Of a stretch of DNA of 33,668 bases, positions 26,635-33,564 are shown in pieces. This DNA is from Rhodanobacter sp. B04 (GTDB lineage Bacteria > Pseudomonadota > Gammaproteobacteria > Xanthomonadales > Rhodanobacteraceae). The stretch is from positions 1 through 33,668 of the forward strand of contig NZ_MUNV01000022.1 of the NCBI RefSeq assembly GCF_002001125.1, read 5' to 3'. Numbering within the stretch: the stretch's first letter is position 1; every line of letters begins with the position of its first letter. A model generated the notes under the pieces. That model was not told the DNA's origin, did not search any database, and saw nothing but the letters and a program-made list of their open reading frames with translations. The position numbers and the translations under genes were made by a program.

Positions 26635-28038
26635 TCAGTTGATCACCACGTAATGGCTGCCATCGTCATCGGCGACCACCAGCACCAGCTGGCGCAGGCG
26701 CACATTGGCCAGGCCGTGCAGCATGCGCAGGCCGGTGATGCGCTGGTTGCCGATGCCGACCAGCAGGTCGCCGGCACTCAGGCCGGCACGTGCGGCGCGA
26801 CTGCCCGGCTGCACGGCGCTGATCGCCACGCCGTACAGGCCCTGCGCGCGCTGGTCGTCGCTGAGGTCGCTGAAGCGCACGCCGCTCAGGCGCGCATCCA
26901 GCTGGCCGCCCTCCACGCTGTCCAGCTTGATCTGCCGCAGCTTGGCCGTGACCAGGCGGGTCTGGCCGTCGCGCAGCACCCCCAGTTGCACGGCGCTGCC
27001 CAGCGGCAGCAGGCCTTCGGCATTGCGCAGTTCCTGTTCGCTGTGCAGCGGCTTGCCGTTCAGCGTGGTCAGCACGTCGCCCGGCTGCAGCCCGGCGTCC
27101 TCGGCGGCCGAGCCGGCATTGACGCCGGTGACCACCACGCCGTTGCTGTCCTTCAGCTTCAGCAGCTGGGCGATCCGCGGCGTGATCGCCTGCGTCTGCA
27201 CGCCCAGGCTGCCGCGCTGCACCTTGCCGTGCGCCAGCAGCTGCCCCATCACTTCGCTGGTGAGGTCGCTGGGTATGGCAAAGCCGATGCCGACATTGCC
27301 GCCCGAGGGCGAGAAGATCATCGTGTTGATGCCGACCAGTTCGCCGCGCAGGTTCACCAGTGCGCCCCCGGAATTGCCCGGGTTGATCGAGGCGTCGGTC
27401 TGGATGAAGTTCTGGTAGCCGCTGCCTCCCGCACTCGATCGGCCGAGGCCGGAACGGCCCAGCGCGGACACGATGCCGGCGGTCACCGTCTGGCCGAGCC
27501 CGAACGGATTGCCCACCGCCACCACGTAATCGCCCACGCGCAGCCTGGACGAGTCGGCCAGCGGCAACGCCTGCAGGTTCTGCGCGGGGATCTGCACCAC
27601 CGCCACATCGGTGTCCGGATCGGTGCCGATCAGCTTGGCCTTGAAAGTGCGCCCGTCCTGCAGGGTCACCGTGATGTCGTCGGCGCCGCCCACCACATGG
27701 TTGTTGGTCAGCACGTAGCCCTTGGCCGCATCCACGATCACGCCCGAGCCCAGGCTCTGCTCCGTGCGCTCCTGCGGCGTGTCGGGCAGGCCGAAGAACT
27801 GGCGGAACACCGGATCGTTGAAATACGGATTGCTTACCGCCACCCGCGTCTTGGTCGAGATGTTCACCACCGCCGGGGTCACGTGTTCGAGCATCGGCGC
27901 CAGCGACGGCATCGCTTGGCCATCGATCGCCGCGGGCAGGGTGGCGGCGGCAGCGGTGCCCGGCACCAGGCCGATGATGGTGGCGGTGACCAGCAGGCCG
28001 GTCAGCCAGCGCAGAAGGCGGGAAGGGCGCGACGACAT
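26635..28038 (-). CDS. degP: DegP/DegQ-family periplasmic serine protease (HtrA)
   Basis: 467 residues; quality-control protease/chaperone of the periplasm. The signal peptide is 1 to about 32. The trypsin-like domain has its catalytic triad intact: H114 (TNNHVVGGA), D144 (DPDTDVAVVQI) and S223 (NPGNSGGALVN). Two PDZ domains follow, about 265-360 (LGVQTQAITPRIAQLLKLKD; AGLQPGDVLTTLNGKPL) and about 375-467 (GVAISAVQPGSRAARAGLSA). The short LA-loop is more like DegQ than E. coli DegP, so the name is a family label. GAGGA lies 5 bases before the ATG. Its start is divergent from nrdJa with 388 bases between. Confidence 0.93.
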   Translation of the reverse strand: MSSRPSRLLRWLTGLLVTATIIGLVPGTAAAATLPAAIDGQAMPSLAPMLEHVTPAVVNISTKTRVAVSNPYFNDPVFRQFFGLPDTPQERTEQSLGSGVIVDAAKGYVLTNNHVVGGADDITVTLQDGRTFKAKLIGTDPDTDVAVVQIPAQNLQALPLADSSRLRVGDYVVAVGNPFGLGQTVTAGIVSALGRSGLGRSSAGGSGYQNFIQTDASINPGNSGGALVNLRGELVGINTMIFSPSGGNVGIGFAIPSDLTSEVMGQLLAHGKVQRGSLGVQTQAITPRIAQLLKLKDSNGVVVTGVNAGSAAEDAGLQPGDVLTTLNGKPLHSEQELRNAEGLLPLGSAVQLGVLRDGQTRLVTAKLRQIKLDSVEGGQLDARLSGVRFSDLSDDQRAQGLYGVAISAVQPGSRAARAGLSAGDLLVGIGNQRITGLRMLHGLANVRLRQLVLVVADDDGSHYVVIN

Positions 28039-28426
28039 GGAATCCTCCTCAGGTAACGATTGAAAGCGGCGCAGGTTCGACCCGATCCCGGCGCGACGGT
28101 TCCATCCGGCCCGCAGCCGGCATCGCAGCGCCTTTCGATCGATCCGCCTGCGTCAAGTACTTTACATCCGGCGGCGGCAGGGTTAACTTTCCTTCCCGAT
28201 CACAACCACAACATCTTGTGGTTGGGTGCTGGCACTGGAACAAGTGCTGGTGCTGACTGGCGCACTCTTGAGGGGGAGTCGTTATCGTCGGAAGCAGGTG
28301 GCCCATGGGCCGGAGGGCAATCTTCCGTGGCTTGTCGGTAGTCACACATGCGGCGTCTACAGCGCCGTCGTATCCAATAAATATAAGACGGGGGCCGCAA
28401 GGCCACACCGGGAGGTCAGCAAGCCG
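28039..28426. promoter_or_regulatory. 388-base regulatory region between divergent degP and nrdJa
   Basis: No gene is seen here. Candidate nrdJa promoter: TTTACA (28161-28166), 17 bases, TAACTT (28184-28189). A weak opposing pair for degP (TTAACC, then TAAAGT, 16-base spacer) overlaps it on the minus strand. Two NrdR-box-like palindromes follow at 28207-28246. Further down is an AT-rich patch AATAAATATAAG (28376-28387), a small GGCC-GCAA-GGCC hairpin (28394-28405) and GGAGG at 28411-28415 before the ATG at 28427. The promoter calls are tentative. Confidence 0.35.
28207..28246 (+). promoter_or_regulatory. Pair of NrdR-box-like palindromes upstream of nrdJa
   Basis: CACAACATCTTGTG (28207-28220) is the core of a perfect 8-bp-arm palindrome AACCACAA/TTGTGGTT (28204-28223) and matches the NrdR box pattern CACwATATATwGTG at most positions. 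CACTGGAACAAGTG (28233-28246) keeps both CACT and AGTG arms but has a divergent centre. NrdR is the ATP/dATP-sensing repressor of ribonucleotide reductase genes and binds paired boxes. The centre-to-centre distance here is 26 bases; NrdR pairs are more often about 31 apart, so the second box is the weaker call. Confidence 0.55.
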
Positions 28427-31400
28427 ATGAGCACAGTGCGTGCGCCAGCCACAAACCCAGCCCCAGGCTCCCAGCAGAATCCAGTCATGAGTCGTGATGC
28501 CGCCGTGGAAATCCCGCTGCAACCCGCGTCCTACGACATCTGGGACAAGAAATACCGCCTGAAGGCGAAATCCGGCGAGCCGGTCGATGGCAGCATCGAC
28601 GAGACTTACCAGCGCGTGGCGCGTGCCTTGTCCGACGTCGAAACCACCGACGAGCTGCGTGGCCACTGGTACGAGCGTTTCCTGTGGGCGCTGCGCCGCG
28701 GTGCGATTCCCGCCGGCCGCATCACCTCCAACGCCGGCGCGCTGGCGCACAAGCCGGCCACCTCCACGATCAACTGCACCGTCTCCGGCACCATCCGCGA
28801 CTCGATGGACGACATCCTGGAGAAAGTGCACGAGGCCGGCCTCACCCTGAAGGCCGGCTGCGGCATCGGCTACGAATTCTCCACGCTGCGCCCGCGTGGC
28901 GCGTACGTGTCCGGCGCCGGTGCGCACACCAGCGGCCCGCTGTCGTTCATGGACATCTACGACAAGATGTGCTTCACCGTGTCGTCCGCCGGCGGTCGCC
29001 GCGGCGCGCAGATGGGCACGTTCGACATCAGCCACCCGGACGCGCGCGAGTTCGTGCGCGCCAAGCGCGAGGACGGCCGGCTGCGCCAGTTCAACCTGTC
29101 GCTGCTGATCACCGACGGCTTCATGGATGCGGTGGAGCACGACCAGGACTGGCCGCTGGTGTTTCCGGTGCACGTCAAGGAAAAGGACGAAATCGACCTG
29201 GCCGATCCGGCGCAGGTGGTCTGGCGCGAATGGCCGACCCACGAGAACTACATCGACCGCGAGGACGGCCTGGTCGCCTGCAAGATCTACAGCCACATCC
29301 GTGCACGGCACCTGTGGGACATGATCATGGTGTCCACCTATGACTATGCCGAGCCGGGTTTCATCCTGATCGACAAGGTCAACGAGATGAACAACAACTG
29401 GTGGTGCGAGCACATCCGCGCCACCAACCCCTGCGTCACCGCCGATACCTGGGTGCAGACATCCGAAGGCCCGCGCCAGGTCAGCGACCTGCTCGGCCGC
29501 GGTTTCATGGCGCGAGTGGACGGCAAGGATCACGCCACCGGCGCAGAAGGCTTCTTCCGCACCGCGACCAAGCCGGTACTGGCGCTACAGACCGAAGAAG
29601 GTCATCGCCTGCGCCTGACCGAGGACCACCGCGTGCGCCGCGTCTCGCGCATGACGCGCTGGAGCGTGGATACCGAATGGTGCGCCGCCGGTGCGTTGCA
29701 GCCGGGCGACCGCGTGCTGCTCAACGACCACCGCGCCAATGCGCAGTGGTCCGGCGCGCTGACCGCCGAGCAGGGTTACCTGCTCGGCCTGCTGGTCGGT
29801 GACGGCACGCTCAAGCACGAGGCGGCCGTGTTGTCGGCGTGGCCGCAGGCCGCCGTCGTGAACGGCCCCGTGAACGGCGGTGCCCGTGCGCTGATGGCCG
29901 AAGCCCTGCGCTGTGCGCAGACCTTGCCGCATCGCGCCGACTTCGCCGGCTGGTCGGAAGTGAGCGGCCGTGGCGAATTCCGCATGAAGTCTGCGGCATT
30001 GCGCGATCTGGCCTTCGAGTTCGGCATGGGCGTGGGCGACAAAGCCATCACCCCGGCGCTGGAACAGGCATCGAGCGACGCCTGCCGCGGTTTCCTGCGC
30101 GGCTTCTTCGATGCCGACGGCTCGGTGCAGGGCAGCCAGGCCAAGGGAGTGTCCGTGCGCCTGGCGCAGTCGGACCTGCCGCGGCTGGAGGCGGTGCAGC
30201 GCATGCTGCTGCGGCTGGGCATGCCGTCGCGCATCTATCGCGATCGCCGCGCTGCCGGCGAAAGCCTGCTGCCGGACGGCCACGGCGGCACGCGGGCGTA
30301 TGCCACCCAGGCTCAGCACGAGCTGGTCATCGCCGGCGAGTCGCTGCCGCGCTTCGCCGAACTGATCGGCTTTGCCGATACCGACAAGGCGACCCGTCTC
30401 AAGGCCGCCCTGTCCGGCTACCGGCGCAGCCTCAACCGCGCGCGCTTCGTCGCCACCGTTGCATCGTTGCAGGCCGATGGCGTGGAGGACGTCTACGACG
30501 TGCAGGTGCCCGGCATCAACACCTTCGACGGCAACGGCCTGCATGCGCACAACTGCGGCGAACAGCCCTTGCCGCCGTACGGCTCGTGCCTGCTCGGCTC
30601 GGTCAACCTGACCACCTTCGTGCGCGACCCGTTCGGCCCCAAGGCACGCTTCGACTGGGACGAGTACCGCGAGGTGGTGAAGGTGTTCACCCGCATGCTC
30701 GACAACGTGGTCGAGATCAACGGCCTGCCGCTGGAGCAGCAGCGCAACGAGATCATGGGCAAGCGCCGCCACGGCATGGGCTTCCTCGGCCTCGGCTCCA
30801 CCGTGACCATGCTCAAGTACCGCTACGGCAGCGACGAGGCCGTGGCGTTCACCGAGGAAGTCTCGCGCGAGATGGCCGTCGCCGGCTGGGAAGTGGCGCT
30901 GGACCTGGCCAAGGAGAAGGGCGCCGCGCCGATCCTGCTGCGCGACTACATCGTCACCGGCGACATGCTGCGCAAGCGCCCGGAAATGGCCGCCGACGGC
31001 TACAAGGTCGGCGACTCCATCCCCGGCCGCGTGCTGCACGCCAGGTACAGCCGCTACATGCAGCGCATCGCCAGCGTGGCGCCGAACCTGGTCGCCGAAC
31101 TGGCCGAGACCGGCGCGCGCTTCACTCACCACAGCTCGATCGCGCCCACCGGCACGATCTCGCTGTCGCTGGCCAACAACGCCAGCAACGGCATCGAGCC
31201 GAGCTTCGCGCACAGCTACTCGCGCAACGTGATCCGCGAAGGCAAGAAGTCCAAGGAAAAGGTCGAAGTGCTCAGCTACGAGCTGCTCGCCTACCGCGCG
31301 CTGATCAACGCCGATGCCAAGGTGTTCACCGACGAGGCCGCCAACAAGCTGCCCGACTACTTCGTTTCCGCCGACGACATCAGCCCGAAAGAACATGTCG

Positions 31401-31735
31401 ACATCCAGGCCGCCTCGCAGAAGTGGATCGATTCGTCGATCTCCAAGACCGCGAACGTGCCCACCGATTACCCCTACGAAGACTTCAAGGACATCTATTT
31501 CTACGCCTACAAGCAGGGCCTGAAAGGATGCACCACCTTCCGCTTCAACCCCGCCGCATTCCAGGGCGTGCTGGTGAAAGAATCCGATCTCGAAAATACC
31601 CTCTACCGCTTCGAGCTTGAGGACGGTAGTGTTGTCGAACTGAAAGGCAACGAGCAGGTGGAGTACGACGGCGAAATGCACTCCGCCGCCAATCTCTTCG
31701 ATGCCTTGAAGGAAGGCTATTACGGTAAATTCTAG
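28427..31735 (+). CDS. nrdJa: Class II (B12-dependent) ribonucleotide reductase, catalytic subunit NrdJa, intein-containing
   Basis: Reduces ribonucleotides to deoxyribonucleotides with an adenosylcobalamin-generated thiyl radical. The precursor has 1102 residues; removal of the intein (residues 336-709) would leave 728. I chose the ATG at 28427, which has GGAGG 11 bases upstream; a second ATG at 28487 lacks a binding site. The N-terminus VPLQPASYDIWDKKY-like segment (here EIPLQPASYDIWDKKY) is typical of NrdJ. The first redox cysteine is C117 (STINCTVSG). After splicing the active site reads NPCGEQPLPPYGSC, with the radical cysteine (precursor C710, mature 336) and its redox partner 11 residues on. 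The phosphate/loop segment is SSIAPTGTISLSLANNASNG. The Cys-rich C-terminal domain is absent and is encoded separately as nrdJb. Confidence 0.95.
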   Translation: MSTVRAPATNPAPGSQQNPVMSRDAAVEIPLQPASYDIWDKKYRLKAKSGEPVDGSIDETYQRVARALSDVETTDELRGHWYERFLWALRRGAIPAGRITSNAGALAHKPATSTINCTVSGTIRDSMDDILEKVHEAGLTLKAGCGIGYEFSTLRPRGAYVSGAGAHTSGPLSFMDIYDKMCFTVSSAGGRRGAQMGTFDISHPDAREFVRAKREDGRLRQFNLSLLITDGFMDAVEHDQDWPLVFPVHVKEKDEIDLADPAQVVWREWPTHENYIDREDGLVACKIYSHIRARHLWDMIMVSTYDYAEPGFILIDKVNEMNNNWWCEHIRATNPCVTADTWVQTSEGPRQVSDLLGRGFMARVDGKDHATGAEGFFRTATKPVLALQTEEGHRLRLTEDHRVRRVSRMTRWSVDTEWCAAGALQPGDRVLLNDHRANAQWSGALTAEQGYLLGLLVGDGTLKHEAAVLSAWPQAAVVNGPVNGGARALMAEALRCAQTLPHRADFAGWSEVSGRGEFRMKSAALRDLAFEFGMGVGDKAITPALEQASSDACRGFLRGFFDADGSVQGSQAKGVSVRLAQSDLPRLEAVQRMLLRLGMPSRIYRDRRAAGESLLPDGHGGTRAYATQAQHELVIAGESLPRFAELIGFADTDKATRLKAALSGYRRSLNRARFVATVASLQADGVEDVYDVQVPGINTFDGNGLHAHNCGEQPLPPYGSCLLGSVNLTTFVRDPFGPKARFDWDEYREVVKVFTRMLDNVVEINGLPLEQQRNEIMGKRRHGMGFLGLGSTVTMLKYRYGSDEAVAFTEEVSREMAVAGWEVALDLAKEKGAAPILLRDYIVTGDMLRKRPEMAADGYKVGDSIPGRVLHARYSRYMQRIASVAPNLVAELAETGARFTHHSSIAPTGTISLSLANNASNGIEPSFAHSYSRNVIREGKKSKEKVEVLSYELLAYRALINADAKVFTDEAANKLPDYFVSADDISPKEHVDIQAASQKWIDSSISKTANVPTDYPYEDFKDIYFYAYKQGLKGCTTFRFNPAAFQGVLVKESDLENTLYRFELEDGSVVELKGNEQVEYDGEMHSAANLFDALKEGYYGKF
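29432..30553 (+). mobile_element. Intein with LAGLIDADG homing endonuclease, inserted before the NrdJa active-site cysteine
   Basis: A 374-residue in-frame protein insertion. It begins at Cys (CVTADTWVQTSEGPRQVSDL, block A), has the block B TxxH as TEDHRV (H66) and ends with block F/G (VYDVQVPGINTFDGNG ... HAHN, H373-N374), followed by the host Cys as +1 residue. The two endonuclease motifs are GYLLGLLVGDG (D124) and RGFLRGFFDADGSV (D229), both keeping the acidic residue, so DNA cleavage and homing look possible. All residues for Cys-Cys type self-splicing are present. The flanking extein joins as NP/CGEQ, the known intein insertion position in ribonucleotide reductases. Confidence 0.95.
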
Positions 31736-31861
31736 GCACGTGCGTGTTCCCGCAGTCTCCGTGAGCATGCGCGTTCCAAGAAGGGTTGCGGCAAGGTCTG
31801 AAACTGTTGCCCATCTCGGGCGTGTGACAATTCAAGAAGTCCATCGGAGGGGAACACCAGC

Positions 31862-32479
31862 ATGTCCATCGATAACGAAGTTGAAGTGAGCGGCAGCGCC
31901 GCGCCGGCTGCCACCGAAGCACCTGCCGTTGCCCTGCCGGTTCTGCCGGACGTGGCACCGGCCGAGGTTGCCGCACCGGCGCCGAAGAAACCGGCCGCCA
32001 GGAAAAAGGCGGCTGCCAAGAAGGCCGCGCCCAAGAAGGCTGCTGCGAAGAAGGCAGCGCCGAAGAAAGCCGCGGCCAAGAAAGCTGCACCGAAGAAGGC
32101 AGCCGCCAAGAAAGCGCCAGCCAAGAAGGTTGCGGCCAAGAAAGCCGTGAAGAAGGCCGCGAAGAAAGTTGCCAAGAAAGCCTCCGCCGTGAAGAAAGCG
32201 GTGAAGAAGGTGGCCAAGAAAGTCGCCAAGGTGGCCAAGAAAAAGGTCGCCAAGGTCGCAAAGAAGGTCAGCAGCAAAAAGTCGGCCGCTAAGAAGGCCG
32301 CACCCAAGAAGGCGGCAACGAAGAAGTCCGCCAGCACCAAGAAAGGTGCAAGCACCAACAAAGGTGCAAGCAAGAAAGCCGTCGCCAAGACGGTAAAGAG
32401 GTCCACTGCCAGCAAGAAGGCGAGCGTCAAGTCGGCAAAGAAACCCGCCGCCAAGAAAGCCGCCGGTAAAAAGAAGTAA
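31862..32479 (+). CDS. Histone H1-like Lys/Ala/Pro-rich protein
   Basis: 205 residues with a GGAGG site 11 bases before the ATG. The first 40 residues are neutral to acidic (MSIDNEVEVSGSAAPAATEA). The rest is almost only Lys, Ala, Pro, Val and Ser, with four tandem AAPKKAAAKK-type units (about residues 52-85) and then KKVAKKV repeats. It has the composition of eukaryotic H1 tails and of bacterial H1-like DNA-compacting proteins such as AlgP or Hc1. It should be disordered, strongly basic and DNA/RNA-binding. It lies 126 bases after nrdJa and is followed by its own terminator before nrdJb. Low-complexity sequence prevents family assignment by motif; the DNA-binding role is inferred from composition. 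Confidence 0.9.
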   Translation: MSIDNEVEVSGSAAPAATEAPAVALPVLPDVAPAEVAAPAPKKPAARKKAAAKKAAPKKAAAKKAAPKKAAAKKAAPKKAAAKKAPAKKVAAKKAVKKAAKKVAKKASAVKKAVKKVAKKVAKVAKKKVAKVAKKVSSKKSAAKKAAPKKAATKKSASTKKGASTNKGASKKAVAKTVKRSTASKKASVKSAKKPAAKKAAGKKK

Positions 32480-32488
32480 GCCACACCG

Positions 32489-32524
32489 CATCCGGCCCGG
32501 CCTTGCGCCGGGCCGGATGTTTTT
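32489..32524 (+). terminator. Intrinsic terminator after the H1-like gene
   Basis: A perfect 12-bp GC-rich stem (32489-32500 with 32508-32519, 7-base loop) is followed directly by five T. It lies 9 bases after the H1-like stop. It should separate most nrdJa/H1 transcription from nrdJb 86 bases further on. Confidence 0.88.
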
Positions 32525-32609
32525 CTCCGCGCCAGCCGGCGCGTGATGCGCACCAAGATGCCGCCCGCGATACAGCGCCGCGCATCCATCGACAAGAAGA
32601 AGCGAATAC

Positions 32610-33365
32610 ATGGCGATCAAGATCGAAAAGAAGATCACCGGCTACAACGTGGTCAAACCCGAAGACAAGGTTGCCGCCCCCACGGTCACTGGCGTCGCGC
32701 CGAAAGAGCCGCGACATGCTGAAGTAAAGCAGGCCGAAGTGATCCAGATGCACGAAAGCGTCGAGCGTCCCGAGACGCTGATCGGCTCCACCTTCAAGAT
32801 CAAGTCGCCGCTGTTCGAGCACGCGCTGTACGTCACCATCAACGACATCGTGCTCAACGCCGGCACACCGCACGAGCAGCGCCGTCCCTTCGAGATCTTC
32901 ATCAACTCGAAGAACATGGACCACTTCCAGTGGATCGTGGCGCTCACCCGCATCCTTTCCGCCGTGTTCCGCAAGGGCGGCGACGTCACCTTCATCGTGG
33001 AAGAGCTCAAGGCCGTGTTCGATCCGCGCGGCGGCTACTTCAAGGCCGGCGGCGTCTACATGCCCAGCATCGTGGCCGAGATCGGCGCGGTGATCGAACA
33101 ACACATGAAGAACATCGGCCTGATCCACGACCCGGAGATGGACGACGCCACGCGCCGGCTGATCGCCGAGAAGCGCGCCGCGTACGAGCAGGCCGGGGCA
33201 AAAAAAAACACTGAGGCAAGCGCGGCGGCCAGCGCCAAGAGCGAGATCAACGACTCCGGCTTTCCGCCCGGTGCCACGCTGTGCGTGAAGTGCAATACGC
33301 AGGCATTGGTGCTGATGGATGGGTGCCAGACCTGTCTCAACTGCGGGTATTCGAAGTGCGGCTGA
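32610..33365 (+). CDS. nrdJb: Class II ribonucleotide reductase C-terminal subunit NrdJb
   Basis: 251 residues corresponding to the C-terminal domain of long class II ribonucleotide reductases, encoded as a separate gene as in Pseudomonas aeruginosa. It starts MAIKIEKKITGYNVVKPEDK. The central domain (about 60-185) has RPETLIGSTFKIKSP, ALYVTINDIVLN and RPFEIFINSKNMDHFQWIVA, typical of the TSCPD-type region. After an Ala/Lys/Ser linker (about 195-215) comes a cysteine-rich tail: CVKC, GCQTC and NCGYSKCG. This should bind zinc and/or deliver electrons to the active-site disulfide of NrdJa. The ribosome binding site is weak (AAGAAG). An A9 tract in the linker (33200-33208) is notable: one extra A would put a TGA in frame. 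Confidence 0.9.
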   Translation: MAIKIEKKITGYNVVKPEDKVAAPTVTGVAPKEPRHAEVKQAEVIQMHESVERPETLIGSTFKIKSPLFEHALYVTINDIVLNAGTPHEQRRPFEIFINSKNMDHFQWIVALTRILSAVFRKGGDVTFIVEELKAVFDPRGGYFKAGGVYMPSIVAEIGAVIEQHMKNIGLIHDPEMDDATRRLIAEKRAAYEQAGAKKNTEASAAASAKSEINDSGFPPGATLCVKCNTQALVLMDGCQTCLNCGYSKCG

Positions 33366-33379
33366 GCAGAGTCAGTTGA

Positions 33380-33412
33380 TGCGAAGGAAGGGTGCCTTGC
33401 CCTTCCTTCGCA
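33380..33412 (+). terminator. Long hairpin after nrdJb
   Basis: A perfect 13-bp inverted repeat (33380-33392 with 33400-33412, 7-base loop) starts 14 bases after the nrdJb stop. There is no T-tract, so it is either a Rho-assisted or stabilising 3' structure or a weak terminator. Confidence 0.65.
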
Positions 33413-33480
33413 GAACTTCCGATGACGCACGCGGACTTGTCCTGAGCCTGCTGTAGTCCGTCGATAATCAAGGGGAAATC

Positions 33481-33564
33481 ATGGCTCGATGGTGTGGATC
33501 CACATCGCGTGCATGGGGTGCAGCGCGGTATGCAGTGGTGCTGTTGATTTCCGCCGAAAACTGA
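33481..33564 (+). pseudogene. 5' remnant of a gene cut by the insertion-sequence end
   Basis: The ATG at 33481 is preceded by AAGGGG with 5 bases spacing (AAGGGGAAATCATG), a good ribosome binding site. The frame reads MARWCGSTSRAWGAARYAVV, 20 codons, and then enters the insertion-sequence terminus at about 33542, where it meets a TGA at 33562. The basic start followed by a turn to hydrophobic residues could be the beginning of a signal peptide or membrane anchor. The original product cannot be identified. It could alternatively be a chance ATG. Confidence 0.4.

Noticed and set aside
28150..28426. Possible cobalamin riboswitch before the B12-dependent reductase
   Set aside because: A GGAGGTCAGCA stretch near the start codon vaguely resembles a B12 box, but I could not find the other conserved riboswitch core elements. 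The GGAGG serves as ribosome binding site.
28226..28426. Longer N-terminus of NrdJa from a GTG at 28226
   Set aside because: It would start inside the NrdR-like operator region, has no binding site and adds 67 residues unlike the family. The ATG at 28427 has GGAGG upstream.
29585..31768. 727-codon minus-strand frame opposite nrdJa and its intein
   Set aside because: Antisense shadow of a GC-rich coding sequence with no recognisable domain.
32010..32170. Tandem DNA repeats in the H1-like gene as a possible repeat array or CRISPR
   Set aside because: The periodicity comes from repeated Lys/Ala/Pro codons in frame, with no constant repeat plus variable spacer structure.
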